Assembly: GCF_013374095.1 (NCBI RefSeq)
Contig: NZ_AP022672.1
Span: 372,001 to 436,000, forward strand
DNA: 64,000 nucleotides
Source: Sphingomonas sp. HMP6
GTDB lineage: Bacteria; Pseudomonadota; Alphaproteobacteria; Sphingomonadales; Sphingomonadaceae
Reading direction: 5' to 3'
A model generated the notes under the pieces. It was not told the origin of the DNA and did no database searches. It saw only the letters and a list, made by a program, of their open reading frames with translations. Both the position numbers and the translations under genes were made by a program. Positions 8,766 through 21,741 of the stretch are shown one piece after another. Position 1 is the first letter of the stretch. The number at the start of each line of letters is the position of its first letter.

Positions 8766-8929
8766 GACCCCCGTTTCGTCCTTTCCCGACCGGCGCCTCC
8801 GCGCCGGGTCTCACCCGAATGGCAAGCAGTGGAGCAAGGGATATACCGAAGCACGTAAAGACCTGGTGTAGGCGCGGTTAAGTGTACCTAAACCAGGTTC
8901 GTCGCGGGGCGGAGCGCCCGAGAAATTGG

Positions 8930-9817
8930 TCAGCCCGCTACCAAGACGGCCGTTACGCCGGTGATCGCGGTGCCGATCCGCAACGGGGCAAGGCCGATCC
9001 GTACCGTTACCGGATCGGCACGGTTGACGAGCAGGCCGACGTGCAGTGGGGCAGGGGTCTTGCCCGCCATCGCCTGTTCGATCGCTGCGCCGAGCGCCAC
9101 GCGCGCGCCGATCTCGGCCAATGCGACGAAGCGAATCATCGTCAAAGCGTCGCGCGTCAGGCCGGTCATTGCAGCGAGCGTGGCGCTCGGGTCGACTGCA
9201 TAGCCGCGCGGGTTAATCGTTACGCACGCCAGGCCGGTTGCAGCGAGCAGGGCAGCGTCGAGCGCTTGCGCGCCGGCCAGCGCCTGGGCGGCTTCGCGTT
9301 CGGGCGTGCCATCTTGCGCGAAAAGCACCACGCCCGAACCTGCCGGCTCGATCGCGAGCGACAACACGCGCCCCGCGCGCGTGGCCGACGGGATATCAAG
9401 GCTATCCCCGATTCCCGATGCCAGTACGCGGCGGATCGCATCGGTCAGGAAAGCGCGGGTCGATGGCGGTGCGATCATGTCGATTGCGGCACCCGCCGCG
9501 ACCGTCGCGCCGAAATGCGCCCGCGCCGTTCGGCTAGACGCTGTGATTATGCCGTCCTGGTCGGCCATCACCGCCAAATCGCGCATGCCATCGAGTAACG
9601 CGGTCGCATCGACCCCGGCGGCGCGCGGGGGGAGGGGCGGTGTATGCGTCGCACACAGCGCATCCATCGTTTCGATCGAAGTGAGCACGAAGCGCGGACG
9701 CCCGCGGTGCAGGATGTAGAGTGGCGCACGCGCGGCACGTTCCTGCCACAGCCCGAAATGACGAACGAGGTCGGACGAAGTGACGATCTGTTCGGGGCGC
9801 GGCGCGGGAGACATCAT
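8930..9817 (-). CDS. PAS-domain protein with Phd/YefM-like N-terminus
   Basis: About 295 aa from ATG 9817; a GTG at 9853 would add 12 residues. The first ~50 residues (EQIVTSSDLVRHFGLW, APLYILHRGRPRFVLTS, IETMDAL) match the Phd/YefM antitoxin DNA-binding pattern. Residues ~75-290 contain two PAS-like repeats (MADQDGIITASSRTARAHFG, then ACVTINPRGYAVDPSATLA). No toxin gene is adjacent, so this is read as a sensory regulator that borrowed an antitoxin-type DNA-binding module. A perfect palindrome lies upstream at 9860-9874. It is transcribed in the same direction as rpoD, just downstream of it. Domain assignment is by eye. Confidence 0.75.
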   Translation of the reverse strand: MMSPAPRPEQIVTSSDLVRHFGLWQERAARAPLYILHRGRPRFVLTSIETMDALCATHTPPLPPRAAGVDATALLDGMRDLAVMADQDGIITASSRTARAHFGATVAAGAAIDMIAPPSTRAFLTDAIRRVLASGIGDSLDIPSATRAGRVLSLAIEPAGSGVVLFAQDGTPEREAAQALAGAQALDAALLAATGLACVTINPRGYAVDPSATLAAMTGLTRDALTMIRFVALAEIGARVALGAAIEQAMAGKTPAPLHVGLLVNRADPVTVRIGLAPLRIGTAITGVTAVLVAG

Positions 9818-9859
9818 CCCCAAAAGGATAATCGACCCCCGCACCTGCGTCACAATATC

Positions 9860-9874
9860 GCTCCAAATCGGAGC
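9860..9874. promoter_or_regulatory. Palindromic operator candidate
   Basis: GCTCC-AAATC-GGAGC, a perfect 5-bp inverted repeat upstream of the Phd-PAS gene. Phd/YefM proteins bind short palindromes at their own promoters, so autoregulation is plausible. Confidence 0.35.
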
Positions 9875-9932
9875 AATCTTGCGGAAAATGCAACCTTCGC
9901 GGCGGTGGCGCGGCGACCAGTCAGGGTACGGC

Positions 9933-9955
9933 GGCGGCGGGACGTGCCCGCCGCC
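9933..9955 (-). terminator. Hairpin after rpoD
   Basis: GGCGGCGGG-ACGTG-CCCGCCGCC, a perfect 9-bp stem just after the rpoD stop. There is no T-run, so it would be a Rho-dependent or weak terminator. Confidence 0.4.
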
Positions 9956-9962
9956 GGGGCGC

Positions 9963-11998
<2,036 letters not shown>

Positions 11999-11999
<1 letters not shown>

Positions 12000-13888
12000 T
12001 AACTGCCCTCAGTACTAAAAGCCCTGGCGTCTTCGTTCGACTGCACCAGATTTGCAAGCCGCGCACGCAAGGCCTGTTCTTCATTTACGAGCGATTGCTG
12101 TCGCTCGTATGATTCTTCCGAAAAAGATGCTTTCATCGTGTCTGTCGCTTCGGACAAAGCCGCTTCCACTTCCGGCCATGCCACAAGAACGGCGATCGCC
12201 TCATCAAGGTCCTCGCGTGCCCGTATGGGGTCGGCATCCCTTCGCGTGAACGAACACATCATTTTGTCAGCCCGCAACAGGCCTTGCGTGATTATATCAA
12301 ATCCAGAGGCTGCCAATATGGTGAGAAGGCGCTCACTATCAAGCGCTTGTTCGTCCATGGCCAAATCTAGCATCGAATCTAAGAGATTTGCGTGCCGCTC
12401 ATCGGTGATTCGAAGCTTGCTGAGTTCGCCTATATGCCGAACGATTTCCGAAGGGTAACGTAGCAGGCCGGCTAATACCGGCAGAGTCAACGTGCTATCG
12501 ATGCCATGGGCTTGGATGTTTTTCGCACCTTGGCCAACTGGTCCGTGAGCGGGTTTCCACTGCTGCCCAGCCTTTCGGCTCCCGCGCGCTTGCGGGACGA
12601 AAGGCGCGCGCGGCTCGAACGCCTTGCGTTGCGGCCGGAACGTCTCGTCGAAACGGCGGCGGAATTCGGCCTGATATTCATGCGCGACGTTCGAGTCGGC
12701 GATGGTTTTGGCGAGATCGGCGAGCCGCGCCTTGAGGCCCGCTTTCTGTTCGGGCGTGTCGAGCGGTTCGGCGGCGAGTTCGCTCGCCCATAGCCGATCG
12801 ACCAGCGGCTCGGGTTCTTTCAGCAGCGCCTCGAACGCCGCCGGGCCTTTCTGGCGCACCAGATCGTCGGGATCCTGCCCCTGCGGCAGCGTGACGAAGG
12901 CGAGGCTGCGTCCGGGCGCGAGCAGCGGCATCGCACGATGCGCGGCGCGGATTGCGGCTTTCTGCCCTGCGCTGTCGCCGTCGAGGCATAGGATCGGCAC
13001 GTCGCTCAAGCGCCACATGCGCTCCAGTTGCGCCTCGGTCACCGCGGTGCCGTTGGGCGCGACCACTTCGCCGAACCCCGCCTGGGCGAGCGCAATGACG
13101 TCCATATAGCCCTCGACCACGATCAGCCGCCCGGCCTTGCGCGACGCAGGCGCGGCCTTGTCGAGATTGAAGAGCATGCGGCCCTTGTCGAAGAGCGGGG
13201 TCTCCGGCGAGTTGAGATACTTCGGCTCGCCATCCCCGATGATGCGCCCGCCGAACGCCACCGTACGCCCACGCGGATCGCGGATCGGGATCATCAAGCG
13301 GCCACGGAAGCGGTCGTAGGGCGCTTTCTCCTCGACCTGGATCAACAACCCCGCCTCGACCAGCAGGGGATCGCCATAGTCCTTCAGCGCGGTCTTGAGG
13401 CCGCTGCGCGAATCAGGCGCGAAGCCGAGGCCGAAGGCGCGCGCGGTCTCGGGCTTGATCCCGCGCTTGACGAGCACGTCGCGCGCGGTGGCACCGGTCA
13501 GGCCGTTCAACTGATCGGTGAACCATGTCGCAGCATCGGCGCACGCCTCGTGCAGGCCCTTTGCGGCTTCGGCCTTCTCGGCGGCGCGCGGGTCCATCGC
13601 GGGCAGTTCCATCCCCGCCGCCTGGGCGAGTTCCTTCACCGCATCCATGAAGGGGAGGCCGCGCTGATCGGTCATCCAGCGGATCGCATCGCCGTGCGCC
13701 GAGCAGCCGAAGCAATGGTAGAAGCCCTTGTCGTCATTGACATAGAAGCTCGGCGTCTTCTCATTATGGAACGGGCAGCACGCACGCCACTCGCGCCCGG
13801 CCTTTTGCAGCTTGGTGGTGCGGCCGATCAGCGTGGAGAGCAGCGTGCGGCTGCGCAGTTCGTCGAGGAATTGGGGGGAGAGGGTCAT
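11999..13888 (-). CDS. dnaG: DNA primase DnaG
   Basis: 629 aa. The N-terminal CHC2 zinc finger is present ([12 protein letters not shown], then YHCFGC), followed by the catalytic core ([16 protein letters not shown]) and the Toprim motifs [11 protein letters not shown] and CLDGDSAGQ. The last ~170 residues are the helicase-interaction domain. The DNA for that last part (about 12000-12530) is near 50% GC while the rest of the gene is much richer, so the C-terminal domain looks as if it has a different origin or relaxed codon use. The start ATG overlaps the stop of the DUF559 gene (ATGA). In other sphingomonads yqeY is the usual upstream neighbour. Confidence 0.97.
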
Positions 13889-14295
13889 GGCCTTTGCGCA
13901 CGCGCTACGCGGTCCCCCTCCCGCTCGCGGGAGGGGTTAGGGGAGGGCATGTCCGCGAGCACGCGGCTGATTTCAGCGACTACGCCGTCAATATTGTTGA
14001 GCACGTCGTTGTTCCAAAACCGAATCACACGATACCCTTGCTGCTCAATATAGTGCGTTCTCGCCGCGTCGTGCCGTTCCGAGTCTGCATGCTGACCGCC
14101 ATCGACTTCAATCACCAACTTTGCGCCGCGCGAGACGAAATCGCAAATGAATGGCCCGATTGGAAATTGGGTGTTGAAGCGCACGCCGCCGACTTTCCGA
14201 GCACTCAGGCATGCCCACAAGCGGCGTTCGGCATCCGTCATGTTGGCCCGCAATTCGCGGGACCTGGAGGTCGGGCGCTTGCTTGCTTTGTCCAA
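13885..14295 (-). CDS. DUF559 domain endonuclease (Vsr/restriction-like fold)
   Basis: 136 aa from TTG 14295, where the repeat sequence GGGGGAGGG provides the ribosome site; ATG 14244 is an alternative. The motifs parallel the copy at 4744: RELRANMTDAERRLWACL, VRFNTQFPIGPFICDFV, the catalytic-type LVIEVDGGQHADSERHD and YRVIRFWNNDVLNNIDG. The C-terminal SPNPSREREGD is the translated repeat. Its stop overlaps the dnaG start (ATGA), so dnaG translation may now depend on ribosomes finishing this gene. Role unknown; association with the repeats suggests DNA processing of the element. Confidence 0.8.
   Translation of the reverse strand: MDKASKRPTSRSRELRANMTDAERRLWACLSARKVGGVRFNTQFPIGPFICDFVSRGAKLVIEVDGGQHADSERHDAARTHYIEQQGYRVIRFWNNDVLNNIDGVVAEISRVLADMPSPNPSREREGDRVARAQRP
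13916..13948. repeat. Repeat at the 3' end of DUF559 gene 2
   Basis: CCCTCCCGCTCGCGGGAGGG plus GTTAGGGGAGGGC, reverse complement of 14299-14331 except one base. Confidence 0.85.
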
Positions 14296-14298
14296 CAG

Positions 14299-14331
14299 GC
14301 CCTCCCCCAACCCCTCCCGCGAGCGGGAGGG
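14299..14331. repeat. Repeat at the 5' end of DUF559 gene 2
   Basis: GCCCTCCCCCAACCCCTCCC plus GCGAGCGGGAGGG. Read on the minus strand it places GGGGAGGG just before the TTG start of the nuclease gene. Confidence 0.85.
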
Positions 14332-14340
14332 CAGTTTGAT

Positions 14341-14371
14341 AAGCGCCCTCTCGCGAAAGGGGGCGCTTTTA
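14341..14371 (-). terminator. Hairpin at the end of yqeY
   Basis: AAGCGCCCTC-tcgcg-AAAGGGGGCGCTTTT forms a strong stem that overlaps the yqeY stop codon at 14369-14371. On the plus strand it ends in TTTT, so it may work in both directions. Confidence 0.5.
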
Positions 14372-14836
14372 CGAAAGCGCCGCCTTCACCGCAGCACTCG
14401 CCTTGCTCATGTCCAGCGTCGTCGCGTGGCGCGCTTTCAGCTCCGCCATCACGCGGCCCATGTCCTTCATGCCCGTCGCGCCAAGCTCCGCCTTGATCGC
14501 CTCGATCGCCGCCGCCGTTGCCGCTTCGTCCATCTGCTGCGGCAGGAATCGCTCGATCACGGCAACTTCGGCCGCTTCCTTGTCGGCGAGTTCCTGGCGG
14601 TTGCCCTTGACGAACATGTCGATCGATTCGCGGCGTTGCTTCACCATCTTCTGCAGCACTTCGACGACCAGCGTATCGTCGTCCGCAGGGGCAACGCCGT
14701 CGCGCGATTGCGGCGCGCGCGCTTCGATGTCGCGATTCTTGATCGCGCTCTGGATGAGGCGCAGCGTGGCGGTACCTTCCTTGTCGCCGCCCTTCATCGC
14801 GGTGATGAGGGCTGCCTTGATGTCGTCGCGAATCAT
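14369..14836 (-). CDS. yqeY: GatB/YqeY domain protein
   Basis: 155 aa from ATG 14836, preceded by GGACCGAGA; a longer frame to 14890 is not conserved. The family is a small helical protein similar to the tail domain of GatB. Landmarks are MIRDDIKAALITAMKGGDK, LRLIQSAIKNRDIEAR, a PADDDTLVVEVLQKMVKQRRES segment and the FLPQQMDEA motif, ending in MGRVMAELKARH. Its location upstream of dnaG and rpoD is conserved in alphaproteobacteria, with the DUF559 unit interposed here. It is divergent from carA. The molecular function (possible tRNA-dependent amidation helper) is not established. Confidence 0.92.
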   Translation of the reverse strand: MIRDDIKAALITAMKGGDKEGTATLRLIQSAIKNRDIEARAPQSRDGVAPADDDTLVVEVLQKMVKQRRESIDMFVKGNRQELADKEAAEVAVIERFLPQQMDEAATAAAIEAIKAELGATGMKDMGRVMAELKARHATTLDMSKASAAVKAALS

Positions 14837-14954
14837 TCTCGGTCCTTTTCGGTGGTGGGCGACGCTAGCGGGTTTATGCGATTGACGCATCCGCTCTGCG
14901 CTTCTAACCGACGGCGCTTAGCGACATCGATGAACCTGAGGAGTGCCCGCCGCA

Positions 14955-16310
14955 ATGGCCGACGCCAAACCTGTGACCGCGCCTGCCAAAGCTCCGGAGG
15001 GTGCGACCGGCGTTTTGGTGCTCTCCACCGGCGAAGTGATTTGGGGCCGCGGCTTCGGCGCGGAGGGCGCAGCGGTCGGCGAGGTGTGCTTCCACACCGC
15101 GATGACGGGCTATCAGGAAATCATGACCGACCCGAGTTTTGCCGGGCAGATGATCACCTTCACCTTCCCGCATATCGGCAATGTCGGCGCGAACCCGGAC
15201 GATCTGGAGGCGGACGATCCGCACGCGCTGGGCATGATCGTGCGCGAGGATGTGACGGGGCCGAGCAATTTCCGCAGCGTCGAGCGACTCGACGCGTGGA
15301 TGGCGAAGCACGGGCGGATCGGACTGTCCGGCGTCGATACGCGTGCGTTGACGCGGAAAATCCGCGGCGGCGGCGCGCCCAACGGTGTGATCGCGCATTC
15401 GGCCTCGGGTGAGTTCGACGTGCCCGCATTGCTGGCACAGGCGCAGGCGTGGCCGGGGCTGGAAGGCATGGACCTCGCGATCGCGGTGACGACCGCGATG
15501 GATTATGGCTGGGACGGCGGCGTCTGGCGGTTGGGGTTGGGGTATGATTCTGCTGCTCCCCTCCCGCTTGCGAGTTCGGGGTCGACAGCGCCCCGCGCTG
15601 TCGAGGATGTGCCGGGGGCACATCCGACCCCGAACTGGGCTGGGGGTGGGCTCCCGACCTCCACCAGCGATACGCTTGAGACGGAGCGCGCGCCCACCCC
15701 CCAACCCCCTCCCGCAAGCGGGAAGGGGGAGCAGAAGAAGCGCCCCCACGTCGTAGCCATCGACTACGGCTCCAAACGCAACATCTTCCGCAACCTCGTG
15801 GCCGCAGGCGCAAACGTCTCGGTCGTCCCCGCGACCGCCAGCTTCGACCAGATCATCGCACTCGCCCCCGACGGCATCTTCCTGTCGAACGGCCCGGGTG
15901 ACCCCGCCGCGACCGGCGTCTACGCCGTGCCGGTGATCCAGCAGCTGCTCGACACCGGCAAGCCGCTGTTCGGCATTTGCCTCGGCCACCAATTGCTCGC
16001 GCTCGCGGTCGGCGGACAAACAACCAAGATGTTCCAGGGCCATCGCGGCGCCAACCACCCGGTCAAGCGCCTCAGCGACGGCGCGGTTGAGATCACCAGC
16101 ATGAACCACGGCTTCGCGGTCGAACGTGAGAGCCTGCCGGAGACGGCGCGCGAGACGCACGTGTCGCTGTTCGACGGCTCGAATGCGGGAATCGAACTGA
16201 CCGATCGCCCGGCGTTCAGCGTGCAATATCACCCCGAGGCCAGCCCGGGGCCGCAGGATAGCCTGTATCTGTTCGAGCGGTTTGTGGGGATGTTGGGGGC
16301 TATGACCTGA
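14955..16310 (+). CDS. carA: Carbamoyl-phosphate synthase small subunit CarA with in-frame repeat insertion
   Basis: Glutaminase subunit feeding ammonia to CarB for arginine and pyrimidine synthesis. Starts at ATG 14955 with GAGGAG about 11 nt upstream. The N-terminal domain (GVLVLSTGEVIWG, FHTAMTGYQEIMTDPSFAGQ) and the class I glutaminase with C342 (FGICLGHQLLALAVGG) and late QYHPEA are intact. At 451 aa it is about 60 residues longer than usual. The excess, residues about 201-259, is translated palindromic repeat (PTPQPPPASGKGE) lying in the linker between the two domains, so activity is probably kept. The stop shares one base with the next gene. Confidence 0.95.
   Translation: MADAKPVTAPAKAPEGATGVLVLSTGEVIWGRGFGAEGAAVGEVCFHTAMTGYQEIMTDPSFAGQMITFTFPHIGNVGANPDDLEADDPHALGMIVREDVTGPSNFRSVERLDAWMAKHGRIGLSGVDTRALTRKIRGGGAPNGVIAHSASGEFDVPALLAQAQAWPGLEGMDLAIAVTTAMDYGWDGGVWRLGLGYDSAAPLPLASSGSTAPRAVEDVPGAHPTPNWAGGGLPTSTSDTLETERAPTPQPPPASGKGEQKKRPHVVAIDYGSKRNIFRNLVAAGANVSVVPATASFDQIIALAPDGIFLSNGPGDPAATGVYAVPVIQQLLDTGKPLFGICLGHQLLALAVGGQTTKMFQGHRGANHPVKRLSDGAVEITSMNHGFAVERESLPETARETHVSLFDGSNAGIELTDRPAFSVQYHPEASPGPQDSLYLFERFVGMLGAMT
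15556..15731. repeat. Composite palindromic repeat inside carA
   Basis: The left half-unit 15556-15572 (CTCCCCTCCCGCTTGCG) and its tail 15637-15654 are interrupted by a second palindrome. The right unit 15692-15731 is in inverted orientation (GCCCACCCCCCAACCCCCTC then CCGCAAGCGGGAAGGGGGAG). The whole is read through in frame as part of CarA. Confidence 0.85.
15573..15636. repeat. Nested three-way-junction palindrome
   Basis: The outer stem AGTTCGGGGTC / GACCCCGAACT encloses two perfect hairpins, GACAGCGC-ccc-GCGCTGTC (15584-15602) and GGATGTGCC-ggg-GGCACATCC (15605-15625). It splits the left repeat unit, so it arrived after that unit. Confidence 0.8.
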
Positions 16311-16891
16311 TGGCGGGGCGGCAAGAAGACCTGGAGATGAGTATACTGCTGATTCTCTACGAAGAATCGGAGCGCTGTACTGGTCGTCTTAAGGTCCGTC
16401 AGTTGTCGGCCAAAATAAGCGGTGCTGGTGAAGTTAGAGTAAGTGCCGGTCTTCAGCACCTGCAAAAACTGGGATTAGTTTCGGGTAGTTTCGACAATTT
16501 CACGGCATCTGGATTTGTCATTAGCCGCAAGGGATTGCTTTACGTAGAGCAAAATTTCGAGCGGCATGAGGATGGTGAGAACACCCAGTGGATTGAGAAG
16601 GCAGGCGCGATAGGCTTTTCTGAAGCGATCCCCCAGGAAGCTCTTAGGGCACCTAATGCACCCGGGGTTTCGCCGGCTCCATACGTCGATCAGTCACCCG
16701 TTCAGCCTATTCACATCCACAACAATTTCTCTCCGCACACGGAGCAAAAGGTGGAAGTCGCGGCACCCGTTATTCCGGATTCAAAGTCTGCTACGAAAGC
16801 TGGTTGGTTTGGTGCTTGGGGTGCTTGGGTTGGTGCACTCGTAGCGGTCGCCACCCTGCTCTGGATACTACATGAAGCTAAAGTTTTTTAG
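16310..16891 (+). CDS. Low-GC protein with winged-helix-like N-terminus and C-terminal membrane anchor
   Basis: 193 aa starting at ATG 16310, sharing the A of the carA stop. Residues ~10-85 read like a winged helix (MSILLILYEESERCTGRLKV, then VSAGLQHLQKLGLVSG and a FTASGFVISRKGLLYVE wing). A proline-rich linker follows, and residues ~165-185 (GAWGAWVGALVAVATLLWIL) form one membrane helix. GC content and codon use are far lower than in carA and rraB, so it is probably a recent insertion between carA and carB. No family name is recognised. A membrane-tethered regulator or a defence-type protein are both possible. Confidence 0.65.
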   Translation: MAGRQEDLEMSILLILYEESERCTGRLKVRQLSAKISGAGEVRVSAGLQHLQKLGLVSGSFDNFTASGFVISRKGLLYVEQNFERHEDGENTQWIEKAGAIGFSEAIPQEALRAPNAPGVSPAPYVDQSPVQPIHIHNNFSPHTEQKVEVAAPVIPDSKSATKAGWFGAWGAWVGALVAVATLLWILHEAKVF

Positions 16892-16897
16892 AATGGC

Positions 16898-16926
16898 TTG
16901 ACTACCAAAAGTCATTGCGTTTGTTA
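16898..16926 (+). promoter_or_regulatory. Possible promoter for rraB-carB
   Basis: TTGACT at 16898-16903, then 17 nt, then a weak TTGTTA. It lies in the AT-rich gap after the inserted gene and before AAAGG and the rraB ATG. It is the only candidate promoter between carA and carB. Confidence 0.3.
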
Positions 16927-16942
16927 CAAAAAAGGCTCCTAA

Positions 16943-17329
16943 ATGACCCTCCCCGAAGTCTCCCCCGCACGCCTCGAAGAGGAATGGGCCGCCGACAAGG
17001 ACGTGCTCGCGTCGCTGCGCGAGAATGGCGATCGTACCGAGATCGTGCGCCCGGTCGATGTCAGCTTCCGCGGCGATGACGAGGCGCTCGACAAGCTCGA
17101 GGAAGAAGCCGCCGAGCTCGGCTTCGAAGTGATCGAGCGCGAGGAGGATGATGACGGCGAGGTGTGCCTGTTCCTGATGCGCGAACAGACCACCGATGAT
17201 GCCGCGATCAAGGGGCTGACCAAGCTCTGCCTGCAGATCGAGCAGGCCTATGACGTGGAATATGACGGCTGGGGCTGCACAGCCGAAGATGGGGCTGAGG
17301 ACGGCACTGGCGAGGACGGAACCGAATAA
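16943..17329 (+). CDS. rraB: RraB-family regulator of RNase E activity
   Basis: 128 aa. Matches the RraB family (ribonuclease E inhibitor B): [20 protein letters not shown] at the start, a [19 protein letters not shown] central strand-helix, then [20 protein letters not shown] and the [18 protein letters not shown]-terminal motif. The acidic tail [14 protein letters not shown] is an extension. The protein binds RNase E and slows mRNA decay in the family prototype. It is followed one base later by carB, so the two genes are co-transcribed. AAAGG lies 8 nt before the ATG. Confidence 0.85.
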   Translation: MTLPEVSPARLEEEWAADKDVLASLRENGDRTEIVRPVDVSFRGDDEALDKLEEEAAELGFEVIEREEDDDGEVCLFLMREQTTDDAAIKGLTKLCLQIEQAYDVEYDGWGCTAEDGAEDGTGEDGTE

Positions 17330-17330
17330 C

Positions 17331-20654
<3,324 letters not shown>

Positions 20655-20735
20655 TCCCCCACATGAGAACAGCGTGCGGGCAGGTCCAGAACGGACCGGC
20701 CAACCGGGTGATTTTGAAGACGAAGGACGACAGGG

Positions 20736-21212
20736 ATGGCTACCGTTGAGAAGATGCCGATGCTGCAAGAGGGCCATGATCGGCTCAATGCGGACCTGAA
20801 ACGGCTGAAGGCGGAGCGGCCGACCATCGTCGACGCGATCGAGGAAGCGCGCGCGCACGGCGATCTTTCTGAAAATGCCGAATATCACGCCGCCAAGGAG
20901 CGGCAGGGCCAGATCGAAGCCTCGATCAGCGACATCGAGGATAAATTGTCGCGCGCGCAAGTGATCGACCCGACGGAATTGTCGGGCGACAAGGTCGTGT
21001 TCGGTGCGACGGTGACCTTGCTCGACGAAGACGACAAGCCGGTGAAATATCAGATCGTCGGCCAGACCGAGGCGGACGCCAAGGGCGGGCGTATCTCGTA
21101 CAATTCGCCGCTCGGGCGCGCGCTAATCGGGCGCAAGCTCGAGGACGAAGTCGAAGTGACCGTACCGTCGGGTGACCGCTATTACGTTGTTTCGAAGATT
21201 GAATTTATCTAA
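20736..21212 (+). CDS. greA: Transcription elongation factor GreA
   Basis: 158 aa. The N-terminal antiparallel coiled coil has the conserved tip acidic residues ([20 protein letters not shown]). The C-terminal FKBP-like globular domain follows ([36 protein letters not shown]). GreA inserts into the RNA polymerase secondary channel and stimulates cleavage of backtracked RNA. It starts at ATG 20736 after AGGACGACAGGG. An 81-nt gap separates it from carB, and it may share the carB transcript. Confidence 0.97.
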   Translation: MATVEKMPMLQEGHDRLNADLKRLKAERPTIVDAIEEARAHGDLSENAEYHAAKERQGQIEASISDIEDKLSRAQVIDPTELSGDKVVFGATVTLLDEDDKPVKYQIVGQTEADAKGGRISYNSPLGRALIGRKLEDEVEVTVPSGDRYYVVSKIEFI

Positions 21213-21222
21213 GCGGCGGCGA

Positions 21223-21312
21223 GCGATTAGCGAAGCTAATCGCAAGCGAACTAGCCGCTTACGGACGGCGGCGCCAAAGCGCCGACCGACGACACGGGAT
21301 TTATTCCCGTGT
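21223..21312. repeat. Hairpin array after greA (GACCGACG-linked, copy 2)
   Basis: GCGATTAGC-gaa-GCTAATCGC (21223-21243), GGCGCC-aa-AGCGCC type stem (21270-21283), the linker GACCGACG and ACACGGG-atttatt-CCCGTGT (21292-21312). The last three elements repeat the plan seen at 7107-7144. More dyads continue to about 21440. The 209-nt gap holds no gene. Confidence 0.65.
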
Positions 21313-21421
21313 CAGCGCGCACGTTCGTGAGACGCCGTCTGCAAAGCCGCCGTCGGACGGGTTCGCAGATGCGACCCGCCGTCAGGCCCGGGGGCTGCGC
21401 TGACGCGCACCGGCGCCGTCG

Positions 21422-21661
21422 CTACGCCGACGCGCCTGCCCCCGGCGCTAGCAAATCCGGCTGCAACAGCCGGTGCAGATGGACCACCACGAACTTCATT
21501 TCGGCATCATCCACCGTGCGCTGCGCGGCGGCGCGCCATGCCTTTTCGGCGCTGGCATAGTCCGGAAAGACGCCAACGATCTCAATCGATCCGAGATCGT
21601 CGAAATCCAGAGTACGCGGATCGGACACGCGCCCGCCGAAAACGAGGTGGAGTTTGCTCAT
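21422..21661 (-). CDS. DUF4170 family protein
   Basis: 79 aa from ATG 21661 (MSKLHLVFGG). The sequence matches the small DUF4170 family: LHLVFGGRVSDPRTLDFDDL, then IEIVGVFPDYASAEKAWRAA and the MKFVVVHLHRLLQP core. It is a compact alpha/beta protein of unknown function widespread in alphaproteobacteria, with no signal or membrane segment. It is convergent with greA across the hairpin array and lies downstream of the stress envelope operon on the same strand. Confidence 0.75.
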   Translation of the reverse strand: MSKLHLVFGGRVSDPRTLDFDDLGSIEIVGVFPDYASAEKAWRAAAQRTVDDAEMKFVVVHLHRLLQPDLLAPGAGASA

Positions 21662-21741
21662 GAATTCAGGTCCCGATAGGCATGACTGTGCTCGCCCCAT
21701 CTTAGGGGCGGTGATGCCTTTCGGGAACCTTTCCTAAAAAA

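Larger units (their letters stand above)
13916..14331. mobile_element. DUF559 endonuclease unit bounded by inverted repeats (copy 2)
   Basis: The ends at 13916-13948 and 14299-14331 are 33-bp inverted repeats with one mismatch, of the subtype with loop GCTCGC/GCGAGC and tail GGGGAGGGC. Between them lies a single DUF559 gene. The unit sits between yqeY and dnaG, a normally tight housekeeping junction, which supports insertion. The loop and tail differ from unit 1 at 4675-5129, but the two ends of each unit match each other. Confidence 0.5.

Noticed and set aside
15556..15731. carA as a pseudogene because of the insertion
   Set aside because: The frame stays open, both domains retain catalytic residues and the insertion is in the linker.
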